DNA of 64,000 bases from Saprospiraceae bacterium (GTDB lineage: Bacteria > Bacteroidota > Bacteroidia > Chitinophagales > Saprospiraceae), in assembly GCA_021604865.1 (NCBI GenBank), contig BQJU01000033.1, positions 19,648-83,647 of the forward strand. Direction: 5' to 3'. The notes under the pieces were generated by a model. The model saw nothing but the letters and a program-made list of their open reading frames with translations. It had not been told where the DNA came from and did no database searches. Below, piece by piece: positions 1 to 9,294 of the stretch. The position numbers and the translations under genes are program-made. Within the stretch, counting starts at the first letter, position 1, and every line of letters starts with the position of its first letter.

Positions 1-1
1 G

Positions 2-475
2 TTGTCTGTTGAAGCCCTTATTTTCTTATTCCTTGGTGTAATCGGACCAGAAAAGGATTACTACTGGGAAAAGTTGTATCCAGGATTGGACGATTACAGC
101 TCTAACATTGCACCATTAACAGCAGGTGAAGTAAGTGCAGGTCCTCCAGCACTTAATGGCGAAGTAGTAGAACAGCAACTGGGTGGAATGCTCAACGAAC
201 TACAGACGATGTCAAAAAGCTTGTCCTCACTCAAAGCCTTGCAGGAAGTGGATTTCTCCGGAACCAGCGACCAGATCAAGACGATGAGTAACTTTTATTC
301 CAAGTTGAATCAGGCTATGGCCGATTTGAGTGATTCTTTGGAAGATACAAAAGAGTACAAAGAAAATCTGACGGCATTGAACCAAAACATTGGTCAATTG
401 AATAATGCTTATAGTACGTTGAACAACGTTTACGGAAACGTCATTTCCGCTATGGGTAATGCCAACAGAAGCTAA
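2..475 (+). CDS. gldL: GldL/PorL, T9SS motor subunit, C-terminal part
   Basis: The 5' end is cut by the window edge, so only the last 157 residues are visible. They begin within a hydrophobic helix (ALIFLFLGVIG), followed by an aromatic YYWEKLYPGLDDY stretch and a helical tail rich in L, Q, S and N that looks coiled-coil. GldL is the inner-membrane protein that, with GldM, forms the proton-driven motor of the type IX secretion system and gliding machinery; the visible part would be the second membrane helix and the cytoplasmic tail. gldM follows after 47 bp and gldN after that, the standard gene order, which makes the assignment firm. The true start lies outside the window. Confidence 0.9.
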   Translation: MSVEALIFLFLGVIGPEKDYYWEKLYPGLDDYSSNIAPLTAGEVSAGPPALNGEVVEQQLGGMLNELQTMSKSLSSLKALQEVDFSGTSDQIKTMSNFYSKLNQAMADLSDSLEDTKEYKENLTALNQNIGQLNNAYSTLNNVYGNVISAMGNANRS

Positions 476-522
476 GTTCCTTTTTTAGGTAATTATATTT
501 TTTAAAGCAAAAATTCAAAATC

Positions 523-2151
523 ATGTCAATACCTAAGGAACCGCGGCAGTTGATGATTAACCTGATGTACCTCGTACTGACGGCCCTTTTGGCCCTGAAC
601 GTATCTGCCGAGGTAATGAATGCTTTCTTTACCCTTGATGAAGGGAATAAAGCAAGTATTGCAACTGTTGAGTCACAGCTGGATCAGACCGTTTCAGGAC
701 TGAAAAAACTGCTAAGTGACGAATCCAAAGCAAAATACAAACCCATTGAGCCCGCTGTAGATCAGGTTCGTGGTGTCGTAGCATCATTTGACAGCTACGT
801 CAATGATGTACGTGATAAATTAATCGACGCCGCCGGTAACAAAAATGGCGAAGTGGATGAAGGAGATTACATCATGAGTCATGGCAAAAAAGTGGCAAAA
901 GGTAAAAAGAATAAAGATGTAACCACCCGTATGCTGGTCATGGATGGCGAAGGTGGAAAATTGAAGGAAGAGATCCTCAAGACCAAGGATGAATTGGTTA
1001 AAGTCTATACCGAGTTGTTGAACCAACATGGTAAAACTTTCGGCTTGCAGGAAAAAGAAATCGAAAATCGGACCCAGAATATTGGTAACAACCTGCCTTT
1101 TGGAATTGATGACGAGACCTGGAAGGGAAGTAAAGACAAGACTAGTTGGGAGGATTTCAAATTCCGTCAAATGCCCCTTGCAGCTGTACTGCCTTTGTTG
1201 AGCCAGATGCAATCGGATGCCAAGAGTTCTGAAGCAACCCTGATCAATAACATGGCAGAATTGGCCGGTGGTCGTGTGGTTGAGTTTGATGCCTTCTTCC
1301 CTGTAGTACAGGCTGAAAAAGCCTACGTAATTAAAGGAGAGCCTTTCAAAGCTCAGATTTCTATCGGTACCTACAGTACTCAGATCAATCCTGATGATAT
1401 CAGTATCTCTGTTAATGGTAGCAACCTGACTGTTGGCGAAGATGGAAAAGCAGAATATACAACCAATACTACATCTACCGGTAAACAATCACTGAAACTG
1501 GCCGTTAAGGTTCGCAACCCATTAACCGGAGAGGTTACTGATGGGGAAGACACCTACGAATACGAGGTAGGAACACGTTCTGCCACAGTATCAGCCGATA
1601 AGATGAATGTATTCTATATTGGTGTTGAAAACCCTGTGTCTGTTTCTGTGGCTGGTGCTTCCAGTAACGATATCAATGTTAGTGGCTCTGGAATAAGCAT
1701 CAAAGCTACTAATAGAGCTTCTGGTAAATACTCGGTTACGGCTTCAAAGCCAGGAGATGCTAAGATCACCATTAGTGGTGGTGGATTGCCAACAACCAAT
1801 TTTGATTTCCGTGTCAAGCGTATCCCTGATCCAACTGCCCGTTTGGGTAATAAAGAAGACGGATCAATGGGTAACGGAGAATTTAAAGCTCAACAAGGTT
1901 TGATTGCCTGGTTGGACAACTTTGACTTCGATGCAAGATGCGATATTCAGGGTTTCACGTTGGTACGTGTACCTAAGCGCGATGACCCAATCGAGAGTGT
2001 TAACTCCGGTGGTAAATATAACTCTAAATCAAACAGGTTAGCTGACGCGGCTAAGCCAGGTGATACTTATTACTTCGAAAACGTAAAGGCAAAATGCCCC
2101 GGTGACGTAGCCGGACGGAAGATTAATTCCCTGGTATTTAAAATACGCTAA
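523..2151 (+). CDS. gldM: GldM/PorM, T9SS motor and periplasmic shaft protein
   Basis: 542 residues, close to the usual GldM length. The N-terminus (SIPKEPRQLMINLMYLVLTA) carries the single membrane helix, around residues 10-30, with the P-R-Q-x-M-I-N-x-M-Y-L signature of the family. The rest is a long periplasmic region, helical first (to about residue 220) and then beta-rich domains, ending in a domain with RIPDPTARLG and a cysteine pair near the C-terminus (ARCDIQGF, KAKCPGD). GldM spans the periplasm and couples the GldL motor to the GldK/GldN ring at the outer membrane. It sits 47 bp after gldL and is followed by gldN, so one transcript is likely. ATG start with no competing start. Confidence 0.96.
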   Translation: MSIPKEPRQLMINLMYLVLTALLALNVSAEVMNAFFTLDEGNKASIATVESQLDQTVSGLKKLLSDESKAKYKPIEPAVDQVRGVVASFDSYVNDVRDKLIDAAGNKNGEVDEGDYIMSHGKKVAKGKKNKDVTTRMLVMDGEGGKLKEEILKTKDELVKVYTELLNQHGKTFGLQEKEIENRTQNIGNNLPFGIDDETWKGSKDKTSWEDFKFRQMPLAAVLPLLSQMQSDAKSSEATLINNMAELAGGRVVEFDAFFPVVQAEKAYVIKGEPFKAQISIGTYSTQINPDDISISVNGSNLTVGEDGKAEYTTNTTSTGKQSLKLAVKVRNPLTGEVTDGEDTYEYEVGTRSATVSADKMNVFYIGVENPVSVSVAGASSNDINVSGSGISIKATNRASGKYSVTASKPGDAKITISGGGLPTTNFDFRVKRIPDPTARLGNKEDGSMGNGEFKAQQGLIAWLDNFDFDARCDIQGFTLVRVPKRDDPIESVNSGGKYNSKSNRLADAAKPGDTYYFENVKAKCPGDVAGRKINSLVFKIR

Positions 2152-2161
2152 ATTTTTTCTG

Positions 2162-2219
2162 TTAAAGTGTAATAGTGCGCTTGGTAAATTCGTTTAATGG
2201 GTGCACTTTTACACTTTAA
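2162..2219 (+). promoter_or_regulatory. Hairpin in the gldM-gldN spacer
   Basis: Two 17-base arms, TTAAAGTGTAATAGTGC at 2162-2178 and its reverse complement with one mismatch at 2203-2219, lie between the gldM stop and the gldN start. The hairpin ends 17 bases before the gldN ATG. It has no T-run behind it, so it does not look like a full terminator; an RNA-processing or expression-ratio element is an inference. Confidence 0.6.
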
Positions 2220-2236
2220 TAAACAAAAGTCCAATC

Positions 2237-3106
2237 ATGAAGATCACTTTGAAACTGCTAGGATTAAGCTTATTGATCTTGTTCTTTGCAGCCCCATCTA
2301 ATGCTCAGGGTCCTGATAATATCATCTTAACCGAAGCCGAGGATTTAGATAACTCGGATCAACCTTTAGATGATATCGTTGAAAAAAGAACGATCGTTGA
2401 AAAGCGTATCCTCCCCTATGACCATGTACGCGAAGCAGACATCTTCTGGGAAAAAAGAATTTGGAGGGTTATCGATGTACGCGAGAAGATGAATCTCCCC
2501 TTTGCCTATGAAGACCGCCCCTTCTTCACCATCTTAATGGATGCAGCAGAAAATGACGAGATTACTGTATACAGTACAGAAGATGATAAATTTACAGCTA
2601 AACTTCAACCGGACGAAGTATCGGCAATGGGTGCTACCATTGATACCGTTATTACTTTTGACCCGGAAACATACGAAGAGCAAATCCAAATTGTACGGAA
2701 CGAACTCAATCCTGAGGATGTAAAGCGTTTTCGTATCAAGGAGGTCTGGTTTTTTGATGAGGAAACTTCTACTTTGCAGGTGCGCATTCTGGGAATTGCT
2801 CCATTGATCGACGTTAAAGACGACAATGGTAATTTCAAGTATGAAAAACCAATGTTTTGGGTTTATTATCCCGAAGCAAGGAAAGTATTGGCTCGCGAAA
2901 GAGTATTTAATTTTGGCAATGATGCCTCCCCTATTACCTGGGAAGACTTATTGGAAATGCGCTTCTTCGCCAGCTATGTTTATAAAGAGTCTAACGTCTT
3001 TGACCGCCGACTCCAGGAATACTTATCAGGTGTAGATCTTCTATTGGAATCTGAAAAAATCGAACAGCAAATCTTTAACTTTGAACATGACCTCTGGTCG
3101 TACTAA
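2237..3106 (+). CDS. gldN: GldN/PorN, T9SS outer-ring component
   Basis: 289 residues from the ATG at 2237, which begins a clear signal peptide (MKITLKLLGLSLLILFF, cleavage near SNAQ). An in-frame GTG 36 bases upstream lies in the hairpin and would put hydrophilic residues ahead of the signal peptide, so it was not used. The mature protein has the GldN pattern: a dimer-like repeat of charged strands, DHVREADIFWEKRIWRVIDVREKMN early on and a W-rich C-terminal half (KEVWFFDEET, WVYYPEARKVL). GldN binds GldK lipoprotein to form the periplasmic ring of the type IX secretion machine. Last gene of the gldLMN run here, closed by a terminator 18 bases after the stop. Confidence 0.93.
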   Translation: MKITLKLLGLSLLILFFAAPSNAQGPDNIILTEAEDLDNSDQPLDDIVEKRTIVEKRILPYDHVREADIFWEKRIWRVIDVREKMNLPFAYEDRPFFTILMDAAENDEITVYSTEDDKFTAKLQPDEVSAMGATIDTVITFDPETYEEQIQIVRNELNPEDVKRFRIKEVWFFDEETSTLQVRILGIAPLIDVKDDNGNFKYEKPMFWVYYPEARKVLARERVFNFGNDASPITWEDLLEMRFFASYVYKESNVFDRRLQEYLSGVDLLLESEKIEQQIFNFEHDLWSY

Positions 3107-3123
3107 GATAATTGTTGCTGATC

Positions 3124-3159
3124 AAAAAAGGCCCTTTCGCATTGCGGAAGGGCCTTTTT
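3124..3159 (+). terminator. Intrinsic terminator after gldN
   Basis: GC-rich stem AAGGCCCTT/AAGGGCCTT extended by A and T runs on either side of a short loop, ending in five T residues. It lies 18 bases past the gldN stop and closes the gldLMN transcript. The A-run on the other side would let it work for the converging gene as well. Confidence 0.85.
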
Positions 3160-3306
3160 GTTTGGGGGAAAGTGGTGGAATGGATGGAAGAAATTTTTGA
3201 ACGGGCCACCATTTCTCTCTTCACTACATTTATAATTTATCGGTCAACTCCGCCAGAGGTTTCGTTGCTGCCCAAAAAGAAAAACTTTTCATTTAGTTTC
3301 CCGATT

Positions 3307-4890
3307 TTAATAATCAATGACTACAAGTTTTTGAATACAAACGTTTTGGGACGTAGTCAATTGAAGAAAATAAGTTCCGGAGGCCAATTGTCTGGGAAGG
3401 TCAATTTCTGGATTTTGGCCGATTAATTCAGCCTGCTGGGTAGCTCCAATTTTTTTGCCCATCGTATCAAAGTAATCCAACTGAACGGGAAGGGAAACAG
3501 CCTCCGGAAAGTGAAATTGTAAGGACTGATCAAGTGTTATAGGATTTGGGGCCAGAATGAAATCATTACAACTATTGGCCAACGTATCCGGAAAAATGGA
3601 GGTTAAACCTACCAGCCAAATATTTTTATTGTAGGGTATATTTGGTGTGAGAGGTAGGTCTCCGTCTTTGGATTCTGATTCTCCTAGTAATAGGATTTCA
3701 CCAAGTTCAGTAATCAATAAATCCCTGCCCGATTCTCCTTCAGAACCGCCTAATGTTTTTTCCCAGATAATATTTCCGTTTCTATCCAATAATAAAAGCC
3801 AAAAACTCCCACTTAATCCCGTTAGATAACTAATATCTCCATCATTGGAAATTGTATTGCCAAAAAGAATTATTTGATCATTAAAATATTCGATTTTACT
3901 AGTATATTCTAACTTCGAACCGCCATAAAGTTTACTCCAAACCTTACTTCTAAAGTCATTTAATTTCAGGAGCCATACATTGCTATTGGATAATTCGGAA
4001 TTACTCGGCATACCTGCATTTTCGGAATAGGAGGTTCCGCCGATGATGAAACCGTCGGTTGCTATCTCAACTGAAGATAAGAAATCAACTTTTGAGCCTC
4101 CGTAAGTTCTTGAAGTAATAACATTCCAATCTTCATCCAATTCCAACACCCAGCCGTCAGTTTCCCCCGAATTTTGAGGTACATCTAAATCGTTACTGGC
4201 TGAGCCACCTACCAGTATCAAATTTCCGTTGTCGAGTAACAAGGCATCACTCAGATGATCATTATTCGAGCCACCAAAATTTTTTGATCTCAAGATTTCA
4301 CCCATATCATCTATCTCAAACAACCAAGTGTCACCTCCCCCATAAAGGTTTTGGATGTCATGGTCAATCGAATTTGTATTTGCTACTACGATAAAATGCT
4401 GTTCAGAGGTTGCGATTACTCTCTGGGGAGAATCATGGCCCGAACCGCCATAGTTTTTTTTCCATAATAAGTCTCCAGTACTTGTTAATTTTAGAATCCA
4501 GATATCATTTAAACCGTAGTTCTCCGAAAAATCCAGATCAGAAGAATTAGAATAGGCGACTACCAAAAAACCATCCTCCGTCTGACATGCATCGATAGGT
4601 TTTTCCGTATTGTGGCCACGCCATACTTTTGACCACTCTACCTTCCGGTCTTTATCTAGCTTGTATAATTTGATATCCCCGCCATCAAAGCCGTGAAGCG
4701 TATCGGTAAGTGGTACTGTAGAAGAAAGGATCAGTAGACCTTTATCCTTAGTAGTAATCATTTTAAAGGCAAAATCATCAAAGGTATCTCCCAAGGACAA
4801 TTGCCAGGCAATTTCCGGGGGTTGTGCTGAAATATTATTGATTAAGAGTAGAGAAAATAGGTATATTATTATTTTAATGAAACGTTTCAT
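3307..4890 (-). CDS. T9SS-secreted repeat (beta-propeller-like) protein
   Basis: 527 residues from the ATG at 4890, chosen because it starts a signal peptide (MKRFIKIIIYLFSLLLINN, cleavage after SAQ); codons upstream in frame are non-signal-like. The mature part holds about seven repeats of roughly 50 residues of the form WLLKLDxxGxxxWxKxYGGSxxD, as in PQQ/Kelch-like propellers of Bacteroidota secreted proteins. The last 80 residues form a type A sorting domain (LAPNPI start, GTYFLQLTT, KLVVIDY end). It is therefore expected to cross the outer membrane by the T9SS encoded next door and be attached or released at the surface. Ligand unknown. It converges on gldN and is followed upstream by a second T9SS cargo gene. 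Confidence 0.85.
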   Translation of the reverse strand: MKRFIKIIIYLFSLLLINNISAQPPEIAWQLSLGDTFDDFAFKMITTKDKGLLILSSTVPLTDTLHGFDGGDIKLYKLDKDRKVEWSKVWRGHNTEKPIDACQTEDGFLVVAYSNSSDLDFSENYGLNDIWILKLTSTGDLLWKKNYGGSGHDSPQRVIATSEQHFIVVANTNSIDHDIQNLYGGGDTWLFEIDDMGEILRSKNFGGSNNDHLSDALLLDNGNLILVGGSASNDLDVPQNSGETDGWVLELDEDWNVITSRTYGGSKVDFLSSVEIATDGFIIGGTSYSENAGMPSNSELSNSNVWLLKLNDFRSKVWSKLYGGSKLEYTSKIEYFNDQIILFGNTISNDGDISYLTGLSGSFWLLLLDRNGNIIWEKTLGGSEGESGRDLLITELGEILLLGESESKDGDLPLTPNIPYNKNIWLVGLTSIFPDTLANSCNDFILAPNPITLDQSLQFHFPEAVSLPVQLDYFDTMGKKIGATQQAELIGQNPEIDLPRQLASGTYFLQLTTSQNVCIQKLVVIDY

Positions 4891-6491
4891 AGTATTTTGA
4901 TGTATATAAAAGAATGTTTGAAGAGGTCCCATTGTAAGGTCAAGGCCTCTCTTCAAACATATTTTGAATGCGATGATATTACTCTAGTACTACTTTTTGT
5001 AAAGAAATCCCTTCCGTAGTTTGAATTCTTAGCCAGTAAACTCCTGATATATTGGGTGTTTTAATCCGGACAGATGGTTTATTGGAGGTTCCTGATGCAA
5101 CTTTTTGGCCTTTTACATTAAATAATTCATAAGCTTCCACAAATTGTTGGCCAGGTGCCTGTATGGTAAGCCATCCGGAAGTTGGGTTAGGGTATACAAC
5201 CAATTTTTCTACAGGCTTCGCTTTTGGAGATTGATAATTTCTTTTTGTGGCCTCGCTATTTTCTGCTGCACTAAGTGGAATCACTCCGGAATAACCGGGC
5301 GGGCAAATGGTCAATAGTGAATTTTGACTGGAAAGCCCACAATCATTCCCTGCCCGTATAATTACCTTCACACAGATGTCATTGGGTATAGTATAAAAAG
5401 GGCTCAAATCTGTAGTCGTACCTGTTTCTGAAAAAATCGCTTGCCCCAATTGATTAAATCCATCAACTTTATAAGTATAAATAGAAGCATAAGGCACTTC
5501 GTAATAGAAAATATCCCAGTAAACCGGCGAAACGTTTGGTGTAATTTGTATGCCATAAGGGCCCATTAATGCTGTAGGGGGGCCAATATGGAATAGTCTT
5601 TCATAGGTTACTGTTTGTCCCTGATAATCAAAAGTGACACTGATATAGGCATCACCGGCAGCTCCTGTTTGAAATTCTTTAATATTGGCTGCTGGATTAT
5701 TGATCAGCGTTAGGTTACTACTATAGCTCCAGCTTATGTTTGTATATGGATCAAATTGATTGTAAAAAGAAGCTGTTATCGTTTCGCCTGAACAAATTAT
5801 TTCTCCAAAATTGCCAATGATAACCTCATCGGACTCTAAAATCAGATTAAAGGTATAATCTACCGGAGGAGGTTCTACAAGACATACATCATTAGGCCGG
5901 TTATAAGGGCCATTTAACACATTTAGGTATTTACACATAAGCTTATCTGCTTCTCCGGAAAATAATGTAAGTGTAGCTTCCCCGCAATTAGCGCTACAAT
6001 CCGCCCCACTATCCATGATGCCACATTGGCAGATATGGTAAAGATCAAATAGGTGGCCAATTTCATGAGCAGCTGACCGCCAGTGAGGTTTACCTATCGA
6101 TTGCTTTTCTGATGATACTGAATAGGAATAACGCCACCATTCTCCATTATCATGAGTAGCAAGAACAACATCATGTGATCCACATATGCTACCTTTTCCT
6201 TTGCTATTTACTACTCCGTAAGCATCAATCGGGTTGCCTTTTCCTGTGAAAAAATGGACAAGATCTCTATGAACAAAACTCATATTGGCATTCCAATAAT
6301 TGAACACCTGGTCCCAAAGTGTATCCACGCTGAATGATGAATAAGGATCATCCGTTTCAGCGGGCACATCCCAAAGTTGTACAAACACTAAAATAACATG
6401 CAAATCATATTGAGCATATAAACCTTCGATATTATTAACTCGTTTTTCTATTTCATCAATAACCCCTTGTGTTTTTTCTTCTTGACTAAGG

Positions 6492-6586
6492 GTGTCACTT
6501 CCTGCATAGGTTTCAAAAAACCGGTTTTTGCGGTTGGTTTTCGGTAGATGCCCTACGTGTCACTTCCTGCATAGGTTTCAAAAAAC
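6492..6586. repeat. 30-bp direct repeat pair flanking 35 bp inside the protease gene
   Basis: Identical 30-base copies at 6492-6521 and 6557-6586 (starting GTGTCACTTCCTGCATAGG) enclose 35 unrelated bases. The unit plus spacer is 65 bases, not a multiple of three, so it shifts the reading frame of the protease. Deletion between the copies would restore the frame. Confidence 0.9.
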
Positions 6587-7235
6587 TCCCAATCGGTTTC
6601 AATCGCCAATTCAAGATACCGGGGATTATTATTCCAGCTTAAATCTGTTAGCGCGGCACAGTCAGTTCGCCAATCTAAATTTTCATTAAAAGGCCCTGAA
6701 CCTATAATCGTATCAATATCAGTTAAACAGATAAAATCAGATGTGTCAGTACGGTTAATATTCTCAAAAACAATGTATGTTTCCTGTAAACTAGGGTCAA
6801 TAGGTTCTTGTAAATATTTTTGTGCTGGATCGATTTCAAATTGTTTCCCGTGACTAAAAAAATAACCACTCACTAACTTTTCATTAATAAATAAACGAGC
6901 TATTTGGTTAGTGTCTCCATTTACTGTTCCCTTATAGGTATTGCATACCCCTTTTTGTTGTATAAAATCTCCGGAGGATGTTGACCGCATAATCAACATA
7001 TCGCTGGAACGAATTTCATTTTCTTCCAACTCTATTTGCCAGGTACTATCACCGGCTATCAGAACGATATCTGCAGGAGAGGTTTGATTCTTTAAGTAGC
7101 CATTTAGGTCTTTCGTAACAAGATTTATAACGGAATAATCATTGAAGTAAGCAGACAATTTGGTCTGCTGGGCTGAAGTTAAGGGTATTTCATTGCTCCC
7201 AACGTTATATTGAGCGTTGAGTATTTGTGGCATCA

Positions 7236-7260
7236 GACAAGACAAGACAAGACAAGACAA
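7236..7260. repeat. Pentanucleotide tract (GACAA)5 in the protease signal peptide
   Basis: Five perfect GACAA units (TTGTC on the coding, minus, strand) start 10 bases after the ATG at 7270. Each unit adds or removes five bases, so reading frame depends on copy number: three or six units put the ATG in frame with the downstream protein, the present five do not. This is the classic arrangement of slipped-strand phase variation. Confidence 0.85.
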
Positions 7261-7398
7261 GTTTTTTCATGTGAAGAGCGTTTTTTAGTTAACTAACGAT
7301 AGTCAAGATATTCTAATGTTATTGTTTATGCAAATAATAGTAGTTAAACTTTAAAATTAATATTAATACACTTTTATATTATTTCTTCCCCTCTCTAA

Positions 7399-9294
7399 TC
7401 ACTGCATATACTCCCAAGCCGTCTTATACTCGCCATGATTTTCGCAATATTCTAAAAAGTCAGCATAAAAGGTATGATTGCCAATGGTGGCGCTATCTCC
7501 TACTACGATGAGTTGTTTGCGGGCACGGGTCATGGCTACATTCATGCGGCGCTGATCCTTGAGAAAGCCAATTTCTCCTTTGCTATTGGAGCGCACCAGA
7601 GAAATATAGACGATTTCTCGCTCCTGCCCTTGAAAACCGTCAATGGTGTTGATGGTGATGGGTAGTTCTTTAAGTCTTTCCTCTGTTTCTATAAATTGTT
7701 TCATTAAAACCACCTGTTCCCGATAAGGAGAAATAATGGCAATCGAGGGAGGTATTGTATCCCCATAAGCTTCCACCAGCAGGTATAAATGTTCACAAAG
7801 CATCTGGAATTCATCGGGATTATATCGGCTTTGGAATGCTTCCCGAATTTTCTCTTCAAATCCACAACCAGCTGTGTCGATAAATACCACTGGAATATTG
7901 TCAGGAATAGGGAGTCTTTGGTCTTTTACCAGATCCGCAGCCTGTAGTTTTCCTTCATAAAATTGCTGGTTGGAAAAACCCATGATCACTTCGTGCATTC
8001 GGTATTGAATATTCAATAAGGAGGTAACGTCAAAACGTTCCAGCGTCTTTTCAATGAGGCTTACGCCAAATCCTCCGCGCTGGGCCTCATTGGATTTAAC
8101 CGTTGGCGGCAATTGAAATGGATCACCGGTCAGGACTACACGTGAGGCTCTAAGTATGGGAATCCAGGTGGCGGGTTCCAAGGCTTGTGCCGCTTCATCG
8201 ATGACAACGGTGCGAAATTTGCGTTTGTTCAAAATTTTATTGGCCGCTCCTACAAGCGTACAGGTTATCACCTGCGCGCCATCAAGTATCTGATCAATCA
8301 GGCGGTCTTCCAATTGATTGGCCCAAGCCATCAATTCTGAGGCTTCTTTAAACAGGCGTCTTCTTTCCTGGTAACCTTCCGGGCCAAATTTGCGTTTAAA
8401 GCGTTGCGCCTTGCGACGCGTATCCGCAGCATCAATCTTTACTTTTTTGATGTTTTTGCTATCTGGATGAGCCGATAATCGCATATCCAGCGTATGTGGA
8501 ATGATGAATTCATCTACTCTGGAAAGGTTGCCTATACGCACCACATTGAGGCCTTGTTCCGCCAGCTTTTCCGTCAATAAATCCACTGCGGTATTGCTGG
8601 GCGCGCAAACTAATACGGTGCTTTCGGTTTCACACAACAACTTTACTGCTTGTACCAGTGTAGTCGTTTTTCCGGTACCTGGAGGTCCGTGTACAATGGC
8701 CGCATCATCAGCTCCCAGAATATGGCGGATTGCCTCTTGTTGGGAAGTGTTGAGTTGGGGTAAATCAACGGGAGGTAGATCGCCAAAACGAGCCGGGCTT
8801 TTGCCAAGCAAAATGGACCTCAAATCTGCCAGCCGGTCGCCCTGGGCCTTGGAAACTTTATGCAGGGCTTTTTCCATTTCCAGGTAGGTAGTTTCATCAA
8901 ACATCAAGTCAACGCCTAACTGCCCAAGGTCCAACCAATCGGGTAAATCCTTGGAATTTAGGATAATTTTCATGCGGTTTTTGTTCACATAGTGAATGAC
9001 CCCGCTGCGTTCGGGTTTAGATACATTGGCCTGCTGGGTAAAAAAATTGACTGCCTTACCGGAGCGGAAATGGTGTTCCTGTTCCTCATTGCTTTTTTCT
9101 ACGATAACAAAAGCCCGCTCTCCCAGGGCGTAACCTGATTTTACCACCTGAACGGCATACCAGGTATATCCTTTGTTGACTCTTTCGTGTAGCGGCAATT
9201 GCTGCACCAACTTTTTGTGTTGTTCAAAGTCTTCTTCTTTTTCTAACTTTAATAGCGCCAATAACTGTTGTAATTCCTCTTGTTCGGTTGCCAT
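7399..9294 (-). CDS. Superfamily 1 (UPF1/IGHMBP2-like) DNA/RNA helicase
   Basis: 631 residues from the ATG at 9294; a TTG two codons earlier is less likely. Walker A GPPGTGKTTT lies near residue 203, followed by motif Ia (APSNTAVDLL), motif II (VIDEAAQALEPA), motif III (LTGDPFQLPPTV), motif IV (QYRMHEVI), motif V (TIDGFQGQEREIVY) and motif VI (VAMTRARKQLIVVG). The IDEAA form of motif II and the N-terminal beta-barrel-like region are typical of the SF1B Upf1-like group (5'-3' translocation on single strands). Soluble, cytoplasmic. Role in the cell, RNA or DNA repair, is not settled for bacterial members. Upstream lies a long non-coding stretch; no operon partner. Confidence 0.92.
   Translation of the reverse strand: MATEQEELQQLLALLKLEKEEDFEQHKKLVQQLPLHERVNKGYTWYAVQVVKSGYALGERAFVIVEKSNEEQEHHFRSGKAVNFFTQQANVSKPERSGVIHYVNKNRMKIILNSKDLPDWLDLGQLGVDLMFDETTYLEMEKALHKVSKAQGDRLADLRSILLGKSPARFGDLPPVDLPQLNTSQQEAIRHILGADDAAIVHGPPGTGKTTTLVQAVKLLCETESTVLVCAPSNTAVDLLTEKLAEQGLNVVRIGNLSRVDEFIIPHTLDMRLSAHPDSKNIKKVKIDAADTRRKAQRFKRKFGPEGYQERRRLFKEASELMAWANQLEDRLIDQILDGAQVITCTLVGAANKILNKRKFRTVVIDEAAQALEPATWIPILRASRVVLTGDPFQLPPTVKSNEAQRGGFGVSLIEKTLERFDVTSLLNIQYRMHEVIMGFSNQQFYEGKLQAADLVKDQRLPIPDNIPVVFIDTAGCGFEEKIREAFQSRYNPDEFQMLCEHLYLLVEAYGDTIPPSIAIISPYREQVVLMKQFIETEERLKELPITINTIDGFQGQEREIVYISLVRSNSKGEIGFLKDQRRMNVAMTRARKQLIVVGDSATIGNHTFYADFLEYCENHGEYKTAWEYMQ

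Larger units (their letters stand above)
4979..7270 (-). pseudogene. T9SS-secreted metzincin metalloprotease, frame broken twice
   Basis: Read from the ATG at 7270 this would be a protein of about 740 residues: signal peptide, pro-region, reprolysin-like catalytic domain with the zinc motif HEIGHLFDLYH and a Met-turn CGIMD, a beta-sandwich region, and a C-terminal type A sorting domain (VVYPNPTSG to KVVLE). Two lesions break it. The signal peptide contains five TTGTC units; from the ATG this count puts the frame out by one, whereas six would join it to a good signal peptide ending LNAQ. Second, a 65-base insertion around 6522-6586 (one copy of a 30-base direct repeat plus 35 new bases) shifts the frame and adds a TAG stop at 6553-6555. 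Removing one repeat copy restores a continuous sequence EFFETYAGSDTLSQEE. The two open pieces are about 6553-7260 and 4979-6403 and beyond. Could be a switchable gene, a decaying gene, or in part an assembly error. Confidence 0.8.

Noticed and set aside
820..1488. 222-codon open frame on the minus strand opposite gldM
   Set aside because: Fully antisense to a well-supported essential gene, no family motif and cysteine/phenylalanine composition typical of shadow frames.
3112..3426. 104-codon open frame after gldN
   Set aside because: Starts inside the terminator hairpin, low-complexity, and overlaps the 3' end of the converging T9SS cargo gene.
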